This document shows positions 1 to 8,400 of a DNA stretch of 52,525 nucleotides, piece after piece. Position 1 is the stretch's first letter. Each line of letters begins with the position of its first letter. Below the pieces are notes generated by a model. That model saw only the letters and a list, made by a program, of their open reading frames with translations, did not search any database and was not told the DNA's origin. Origin of the DNA: Candidatus Firestoneibacteriota bacterium (lineage in GTDB: Bacteria > Oederibacteriota > D2-FULL-39-29); NCBI GenBank assembly GCA_903891415.1, contig CAITEH010000020.1, forward strand, positions 1 to 52,525, given 5' to 3'. Made by a program: the position numbers and the translations under genes.

Positions 1-132
1 CCCAGCGACACCATGATGAGTCTGGGCGCAGCTTCAATGTTCATGGGCTGGAACTATTCTTATTCTGCCAATATATTCATTAATGACTGGAGTCAGCGCG
101 GGAAAGCAGGAACACGTCCGAAAGGTAAATGA
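1..132 (+). CDS. C-terminal end of an unknown protein (5' end outside window)
   Basis: An open frame runs from the window edge to a TGA at 130-132 and gives 43 residues, ending GTRPKGK. It is rich in Met, Ser and aromatic residues (MFMGWNYSYS), which would suit a membrane or surface protein, but no family can be named from so short a tail. Its stop overlaps the ATG of the TonB-like gene as ATGA, so the two are probably translationally coupled and in one operon. Confidence 0.6.
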   Translation, partial: PSDTMMSLGAASMFMGWNYSYSANIFINDWSQRGKAGTRPKGK

Positions 133-1385
133 TCCTGGAAAAAAGGATAAAATATTCTTTTCTGGTAAGCCTGGGGCTTCATCTGCTGGTGATCTGGTTT
201 TTTGCCTATATTTCCGTTAAGGAGAAGCGGGAAATAAAATTTATTACGAATATTGATATGGTGGAGCCTTATGTTGCTCCGCCTGTCCCGAAGGAAGCGC
301 CAAAAAATATCTGGGAATTCATGAAAATGGCCCTGCCGGCTGTCAAAAAACCTGAAATGCCGAAAGAGGAAAAGCCCCTGGAAGTCGTGAAAAAGGAAAT
401 TGAGAAAGCAATGGAAGTGGAAAGAAAACTTATTGATAAAACCGCGCCGCTGGCAAAACGGCCGGATGCTTTAAAATTTAAGGATATAGAGAGAGAAAAG
501 GACCAGAAGCTCGCGGATATTATGAAAACTATGGATAATAAAAAGCTTAATGAACTTATTGAGCAGGAAAGAAAATTGACCGACCGGGGACAGCCCGCGG
601 CTAAAAGAGCGGATGCTTTGAAATTTGATGAAGTAGGCCTTAAACGGGCCGATAAAATAGAGGATGTAATGACCAAGGCCGAAGCCGGCAAGAACAGTAC
701 GAATGAAAAGCTCAGGGAACTCACCCCTGCGGATCTCCTGACGGAAAAAAAAGTACCGCTGGAGAAGAGCGGCAAGACGGAGGACCTGGGGATCAAACTC
801 AAGTCCAGGCAAAAGGATGAAGGGAAGATCAAGGATGTTATAGGTACTCCGGAAGAGAGGAAAAAAGTAAGAGAGTTCCTGGCGATGGAAGAAAAACTTG
901 TCGAGAATACGGTAAAGATCGCTTCAAAAAGCGGCGCGGCCGCGGGTGGAAAACCTGCGGGTTACGGAGCCGGCGGCATCGATCTGAAAAATGAGGAACT
1001 TAAAAAAATAGAAACAAAAGTGAATATAGCACCGGTGAAAAAAAATGAGAATGGGGCGGCTCTGGAGAGAGCGGGAGCCGGCAGGTCTTCGGTGGAACTC
1101 GTCGGGCCTTTGCAGTCCCGGGGTATAGTTGCTTCCTATATTCCGAAATCACCGGAATGGATGCAGGAAAAAGGCATTGAAGCCGATACAGCTGTCAGAT
1201 TTTTTGTGGCTCCCAACGGTACGGTGAAAGACGAAATGTCCATTGAACGTACTTCCGGTTATCCGGAATTGGATAAGCTCGTAATGGCGGTCCTGAAGAG
1301 CTGGCAGTTTGAAGCGCTTTCAAAATCAGTTAAACAGGAAGATCAATGGGGTGTGGTAACTTTTAGATTTAAATTGAAATCATAA
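129..1385 (+). CDS. TonB-like energy transducer
   Basis: Probable TonB-family protein that carries proton-motive energy from an inner-membrane ExbB-type channel to outer-membrane partners. Seen: a short cytoplasmic start (MILEKRIKYS), one membrane segment at about residues 9-28, a long charged Lys/Glu/Pro linker that would span the periplasm, and a C-terminal domain at about 330-418. That domain contains the TonB-like pattern VRFFVAPNGTV, then SGYPELDKLVMAVLKSWQF and a last strand ending FRFKLKS. The linker carries two related segments around PDALKF and ADALKF, so part of it arose by internal duplication. At 418 residues it is longer than classic TonB (about 240), owing to the linker. The start overlaps the previous stop (ATGA). 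A matching ExbB-type gene lies at 15690; no ExbD is visible. TolA is an alternative, but the C-terminus looks more like TonB. Confidence 0.8.
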   Translation: MILEKRIKYSFLVSLGLHLLVIWFFAYISVKEKREIKFITNIDMVEPYVAPPVPKEAPKNIWEFMKMALPAVKKPEMPKEEKPLEVVKKEIEKAMEVERKLIDKTAPLAKRPDALKFKDIEREKDQKLADIMKTMDNKKLNELIEQERKLTDRGQPAAKRADALKFDEVGLKRADKIEDVMTKAEAGKNSTNEKLRELTPADLLTEKKVPLEKSGKTEDLGIKLKSRQKDEGKIKDVIGTPEERKKVREFLAMEEKLVENTVKIASKSGAAAGGKPAGYGAGGIDLKNEELKKIETKVNIAPVKKNENGAALERAGAGRSSVELVGPLQSRGIVASYIPKSPEWMQEKGIEADTAVRFFVAPNGTVKDEMSIERTSGYPELDKLVMAVLKSWQFEALSKSVKQEDQWGVVTFRFKLKS

Positions 1386-1394
1386 GGAGAGTCT

Positions 1395-2324
1395 ATGAAG
1401 AGTCTGGCGGTGATCATTATGTTCAGTGCTTTAATATTTGCCCAGCAGGCCGTAAAACCGGAGGTAACCGCTGAAGTAAAAAAGCCGGAAAGTGCCGGTG
1501 CTGTCAAAAAAACTTCGGGGCGCATAGATGATGTTACGGTTGCCGTGGAAGATAAACTTAAAATGAAAAGTGAAAAACCGCTTCTGGAGCTCAAGATGAA
1601 CATCAATGAAGCGGTGCTGGCAACCATAAATACCGAAAAGAAATTCCTTGAAAAATCCCCGGCGCTTTCAGAATTGAAGGAAGCCGTGCCGAAAATGCTT
1701 GCAAGCCGGCAGGTTGCTTCCCCCTATCTTGTTTATTTTGTAAAAGAACCGATAGCGAGTTTTTCCCTCAGAGATTTTGGTTTTAAGACCGCGACCTGGC
1801 AATTGATCGTAACAGATTCCAAAGGCAAAACTTTTAAAAAATTCGAAGGAAAGGGAAAACCTCCCGAAGTTATTGAATGGAGCGGCAGAAGCACGGTCAA
1901 TAAAGTGATCAAGGTCGGGAACGCGTATTCGTACCTGATCAATCTCGTGGACCAGGCCGGCAACCCGAAAACCGTTATTGGCTCGCCTTTTGTAGTACAC
2001 CAGCTGGTGCATCAGGAGAGTGACGGCCTGTATATCTCTGTTTCCAGAAAAAAAATATTTGATATTGAAAAGGAAAAGACAAAACTGCTCGAGGACGGCA
2101 TCCCCGTGCTGAAGGAAATGTCAGATTATCTTAAGGAAAATTTCAACCTGGCGTTCAGTATAGAAGTGCACGGCGAAGATGCCGCAACAGCGGGAGAACA
2201 GGCCAGAGTGCTGGCACAGTATTTTTCCGAGACGCTCATACTTCCCGAAAAAAAGTTTAAATACAGCGGGTTTGAAGACTCCATAGAGAACCATGCGATA
2301 GATATAGTTATTAAGAACAGATAA
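1395..2324 (+). CDS. Exported protein with FlgD-like Ig domain and degenerate OmpA-like end
   Basis: Unnamed exported protein. Seen: a signal peptide (MKSLAVIIMFSALIFAQQ), a Lys/Glu/Val-rich stretch to about residue 70, then an Ig-like segment at about 120-205 containing WQLIVTDSKGKTFKKFEGKG and later VIEWSGRS and AYSYLINLVDQAGN. That pattern is typical of FlgD-type Ig domains (internal rotation, W-x-G, Y-x-x-L-x-x-x-D-x-x-GN). The last 90 residues (LKEMSDYLKENFNLAFSIEV, later EQARVLAQYF) resemble an OmpA-like peptidoglycan-binding fold but lack the clear OmpA signature, so this part is uncertain. A good ribosome site (AAGGAGA) lies 10 bases after the TonB-like gene, so it belongs to that operon. 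It may form part of an envelope complex with TonB. Confidence 0.6.
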   Translation: MKSLAVIIMFSALIFAQQAVKPEVTAEVKKPESAGAVKKTSGRIDDVTVAVEDKLKMKSEKPLLELKMNINEAVLATINTEKKFLEKSPALSELKEAVPKMLASRQVASPYLVYFVKEPIASFSLRDFGFKTATWQLIVTDSKGKTFKKFEGKGKPPEVIEWSGRSTVNKVIKVGNAYSYLINLVDQAGNPKTVIGSPFVVHQLVHQESDGLYISVSRKKIFDIEKEKTKLLEDGIPVLKEMSDYLKENFNLAFSIEVHGEDAATAGEQARVLAQYFSETLILPEKKFKYSGFEDSIENHAIDIVIKNR

Positions 2325-2407
2325 CCGGTTCAAGCCGATAAAAGTGGTATACTTGCAGCCGGTATCGCGTATAACTTTAGAATATTTGCCGTATTTTAGG
2401 ATAAAAC

Positions 2408-5400
2408 ATGGGGAAGAGTTTTAGACTTGATATTTTTCGCGCGGGCATAAAAATAATTGCCGCAACCGGCATATTTTCTGCCATTGTATTTGCGGTCCCT
2501 TCGGGCTATGGCCTGGTAACACCTCATCAGGTGGACTCAAACCAGTCACCTGTGGCAATTACCCATAAAGCTACAAATACTAACGCGGTCACAGCCGACA
2601 GGATCAAGAAGGTACTCATAAATATTCCTTCCGGCTTTACCTATATTTCCCTCGGGGCGCTGACCGCCTCGCCCGGCAGGAATTGGACCTCTTCATATTC
2701 CGGCGGAATAGTGACTTTGTCGGCAGCGGGAGCGGGCGACTACCTGCAGGTCAATGAATACGCGCAGATAGTAATTAATATTTCCACTGCGGCCGAACAG
2801 GCTTCCACCGCGTGGTCAACTACTTTATATAATTCGCTTGATAGTACGGCCTCGGCAACGGAACAATATCTGGGGGATCTGGGAGTCGCCGTCTCCGGCC
2901 TGTCCGCCACTGCGCTGGCCACCGCTCCGACCGTTTCAACGCACGCGGTTGACGGAGCCCAGTCTCCGGTCGCAATAACCTATAAAACCACGAACTCGGG
3001 CACGGACAGCCTGAGCCGGGTAGTGATCACGGTCCCCTCAGGATTTACAATTGTTTCGGCCAGCGCGCTTTCGGCCTCCGGTGCCAAGAGCTGGACCGTG
3101 TCAACTTCCGCGGCGCTCGTAACCCTGACGGCCTCCGGCGCGGCAAACAATATAAACAACGGCGAGTTTGTAAAGGTGAACATAAATGTTGCAACACAAA
3201 GCTCAAGCCAGGCTATGACCATCTGGCCGGCTGTCGTAACCGGAAGTTACCTCGGGACGGCGGCTGCAACAGAAAACGCGGCCGGAGATATGAAACTCCA
3301 GATAAAAAGCCTGCTTGCGGCAGGTACCGTGCTTCCTCATGAGGTTTACGGGAGCCTGGCAAGCACCCCGATAACCTGCAAAACAATAAATACCGGCGAG
3401 GACAGCATTAAACAGATAAGAATTACGATACCTTCCGGCTTTACCTATATTTCAACCGGTATATTATCCGTTTCCGGGGCCAAAACCTGGACGGCGAGCG
3501 GAGCGGGGACCCTGGTCACCTTGACCGCAAGCGGCGCAAGCACAAATTATGTTAATAACGGCGAGTTTGTCCAGGCCGTCATAAATGTCACGACACAGGC
3601 GGACGCGCAAATGCCCGTTACCTGGGCTTGTACGGTTACGGGAAATTTAAGCGGAGTGAACAGCGCGGCAGAAGCAATAAGCGGCGACCTGCAGATAGAA
3701 ATTGTCCAGCTTTTATTGAACGGTTTGGTAACCCCGCACCAGGTCTATAATAATCTATCGAGCGTACCCGTTGCGTACAAGATAACCAATGCGGGTTCTG
3801 AAATACTTAATCTGGTGAGTATCACTATCCCGTCCGGTTTTACTTACGTGTCAACTACAAGTATCAGCGCCTCAGCCGCAAAAACCTGGACAAGTTCTTA
3901 TGGCACAGGTACGCATATTTTAACTTTAATTCCCGGTTCTGTTCCCGATAATATAAGCATCGGCCAGTATGTTCAGGTGGAAATAAATGTAGCAACGCAG
4001 GCCGGGGCCCAGCCGGCAGTTACCTGGCCGGCGGCTGCAAGAGGGGTAAATAGCGGGATAGCGGTAGCAGTCGAGGCCAGCACGGGGGATATGAAAGTTG
4101 AAATTGTTACCTTGGGCTCAACCGGCCTGGCCCTGCCTCACATAGTTTCAGCCGGGGAAGCAAATATCCCCGTTACTTATCAATTGACGAATACCGGCAC
4201 GGACAGCGTTAAGAACGTGCTCCTTACAATTCCCGCGGGTTTTACCTATGTTTCCGCCGGCGGAATTTCAGCTTCAAGCGGCAAGTCCTGGTCAACTTCT
4301 TACGATTCAGGTTCTCACACGCTCACCCTTACAGCATTTTCCGCGGCGGACTGGATTTCCAACTCGCAATATGTTCAGGTCACCGTTAATGTTGCCACGC
4401 AAGCCGGCAGCCAGGCCGCAACTCCGTGGCCGGCCGTTGTTACAGGCGGAATTGACGGGGCCGCGCCGGCGGTAGATGCGGCGGCCGGCGACAGAAATGT
4501 TGAAATATATGTTCTACTGTCTTATTCCTTAGTTTCACCGCATATAGTTGACGGCGGCCAAAGCAGTCTGCCGGTTACCTGCAAACTGACAAACGGGGGC
4601 AGCGAGGATATCAAATTAATTGTCGTTACGGTTCCCGCCGGTTTTACTTATGTTTCTACCGGCAGTATTTCTGCTTCCGGAATAAAAAACTGGACAGCAG
4701 GCGGGTCCGGAACTCTGGTAACACTTACGCCTTCCGGCCCGGCGGATTACATCACCAAATATGAGTTTGTTCAGGCAGATATTAGCGTGAATACTCAAGC
4801 CGCGGCAAAAGCGGCGACGGCCTGGCCTGTTACGGTTACCGGAACGACGAACAGCAGTTCTTCCTCTATAGAAAGCGTGCAGGATGACATGAAAGTGGAG
4901 ATAAGGTCCCTGTCAGCAACAAGCACCGCGGCCCCGCAAATTGTTGACGGCGGGCAAACGGGTGTCGCCATTACTTACAGGATCACAAGCACCTGTACGG
5001 ATACCGTTAAGAAAGTCGTAATTACAATTCCCGCGGGATTTACTTTTAATTCGCTCGGAGCCGTAACCGCCTCGCCTTCAAGGAACTGGAGCGCCGGCGG
5101 CTCCGGTACCCTGGTTACCCTTACGCCTTCCGGCGTGCCGAGTTATTTGAATAACGGCGAATATGTTCAGGTAATAATAAATGTGGATACACAGCCGGCT
5201 CCGCTGGCACCGGCAGTATGGGACGCGCTTATCACGGGGAATTATAACGGTACTGCAGTGACAGGAGAAGCCGCACTAAACGATAAAAAAGTTTCTATAA
5301 AAAGCTTGCTCGCGAATTGTTTGATCACACCCAATGTTGTTGACGGCGGGCAGTCCAGCCAGTCTTTTACTTATTCCACCGTGAACAAAGGGACTACTTC

Positions 5401-8400
5401 AATAACCTCGGTGAGAATTACCGTGCCTTCCGGCTTTAGCTATATAGCGGCAGGGACCGTTACCGCCCCAAACGGGAAAAATTGGACAGCGACGGGCTTG
5501 AGCATCGTAACTCTGAAACCGGCGGGCGCGGGCGATTATATTACCACCGACGAATATGTTGAAATTGTTTTTACGGCCTCCACCCAGCTGACTTCTCAGG
5601 CAAAAACAATTTGGCCGGCGCAGGTTACGGGTAATTACGGCGGTGTGGCCGCAGGAACGGAAGCCGTGGCCGATAACATGAAGGTTGAAATAAAAAGTTT
5701 GACGGCCAGCGGGCTTTGCACGCCCCACATTGTTGACGGCGGGCAGGCGGCAACCCAGCTTACCTACAAATTAACCAATACCGGGGATGATCAGATCCGG
5801 TTGATACAGGTCACGGTACCGGCCGGTTTTTCAAATATTTCAACGGGTACGGTAACAGCCGGAACCAAGCACTGGACCGCCGGGTATGCGGCAGGCCTGG
5901 TTACGCTGGTGCCCGTGGACCCCGGAGATTATATTGATAAAACAGAATATGTGCAGGTCGTAATAAACGCGGATACCCAGTCGGCCTCGCAGGCGGCAAT
6001 AGCCTGGCCGGCCGGAATAACCGGAGCTAATAATGGGATCGCGCAGGCAGTTTCTGCCGTTGCCGGAGATCTGCAGGTTGAAATAAGAGCTTTGTCTGCT
6101 TATGGCCTGGTAACTCCCCGTCAGGTATATGTTTCCTCTCCTGTTGCCATAACCTGCCGGGCGATAAATAGCGGATTTGACTTGCTAAAAAAAGCCGTAA
6201 TTACCATCCCTGCCGGGTTTACCTTCAGCTCGGTCAGTACCGCCAGCGCTTCCGCGGGCAAGGCCTGGACCGCCGGCGGCTCCGGGACTCTGGTCACCTT
6301 AACCGCCAATTCCGGTGCTGAAATAACGAACGCGGAATGGGTTGAAGTTCCCATAAATGTCACTACGCAGGCCTCATATCTGGCACCTGTAACCTGGCCC
6401 ATATCCGTAACAGGTTATTATAATGGTATTACCACGGCCACAGAACAGGTTACCAACAATATGAAAGTTGAGACGATTACTTTAACAGGTACTGCCACGG
6501 CCACTCCCCATATTGTGGATGGCGGGCAGGCCGGCCAGCCAATAACTTACAGGGTCGTGAATACGGGAGAAGACACGGTCAGGATAATTCAGATAACAAT
6601 ACCCTCCGGTTTTACCTATGCTTCGCTTGGAGCAGTTACCGCTTCAAGAACCGGCTGGACGGCCGTATACAGCGGCGGTTTAGTTACGGTCTCAACTTCA
6701 ACTCTGTCAAATTATATAGCAAAGGGTGAATTTGTCCAGGTTGTGATAAATACCGCGACGCAGGCCGCGGCGCTGCCGGCTACGGTTTGGCCGGTTATCA
6801 TGACCGGCGGTATCGGCGGGACTTCATCGGCTTCCGAAGCGGCAGCCGGGGATATGAAAGTTCAGATCGTCCCGTTAAGCGCTACTGCGAGTATTATTTC
6901 ACCCGTGCCCCGGGTTGTGGACGGCGGGCAGGCGAGCCTTCCGGTAACCTATGAAATAACAAATAGAAATACCGATACGCTGAAGCAGGCCGTAATATCC
7001 CTGCCTTCCGGCTTTACCTGCGTGTCCCTTGGTGTTACCACGGCGTCCGGCGGAAAAACCTGGAGCGCGGTATATTCAGCTTTCAGTGTAACGCTTTCAG
7101 CTGCCGGAGGGGCCGGAAATTACCTGAATAATACAGAAACGGTAAGAGTGATAATTAATGTTTCAACCCAGTCAGCTTCAGTGTCGGCCACCGCCTGGCC
7201 GTCGGTAGTTACGGGAAGTTTAAACGGTACTGCAAGCTGTACCGAGCAAACTGCCGGTGATATGAAACTGCAGATAAAATCTTTGCTTGCCGCCGGGCTG
7301 GTAACCCCGCACCAGATCTATAACAGCACAGGTGCCGCCGTGACCTGCCGCGCCACAAACACCGGCGATGATGATATTAAACTTATAAGGATCACGATAC
7401 CTTCCGGTTTTACTTACTTGTCCCTGGGCGCAGTCTCGGCAACCGGGGGAAAAACCTGGGGAGCAGCGCTTGGCGGCACGACCATAACTTTAACACCGGG
7501 CACTTCCGGGGATAATATTTCTACGGGGCAGTATGTCCAGGTCCTTGTAAACATCTCGACTCAGGCCGCAGCCCAGGCGGCCACCGCCTGGCCGCTGGCC
7601 ATAACCGGCAGTTTGAACGGTGTGAATCAGGCCTCGGAAACAACTTCCGGGGATATGAAAGTTGAGATAGTTACCTTAAACTCGACCGCAACTGCAATGC
7701 CGCACGCCGTGAATTCAAGCCAGAATGTCACGATCGCTTATACCGTAAATAACACCGGTACAGACCGCCTTAAGAAGGTAGTAATAACTGTGCCTGCGGG
7801 TTTCAGCAGTATTACAACCGGCGCCGTTACCGCGGCAGGCGGAAAGATCTGGTCCGCGTCAACCGGCGGCTCCCTGATCACCTTAACGCCCGCCACAGCC
7901 AGTGACTATTTGTCGAACGGGCAGTCGTTGGGTATTCCGGTCGGTGTTTTGACCCAAGCTTCCGCCCTGCCGGCTGCGACCTGGCCCGCGCAGGTAACCG
8001 GGGAAAATAATAATACCGCGGGCTGTAGTGAAGCTGTTTTAAATGATATGAAAGTTGCGATAGTGACCATGTCTGCCTTTGGCTTAGCAACGCCTAATCT
8101 TGTTGACGGGGGGCAGGCTTCCCAAACGGTGACGTACAGAATAACCAGTACCCAGTCTGAAAAGATAAAATCGGCAAGTATTACCATCCCGGCCGGCTTT
8201 ACCTATGCCGGGGTCTCGGCACCTGTAGTTTCCAACGGGCTAAAATCCTGGGGAGCCGCGGCGGGCGGAACTGTCGTGACCCTGACGGCAAATACCGCCG
8301 GAGATTATCTCGATAATACTGAATATGTGCAAGTTGTCATTACCGTTACTACGCAGGTGGCTTCAAAAGCCGCGACCTCCTGGCCCGCAGCGCTCAGGGG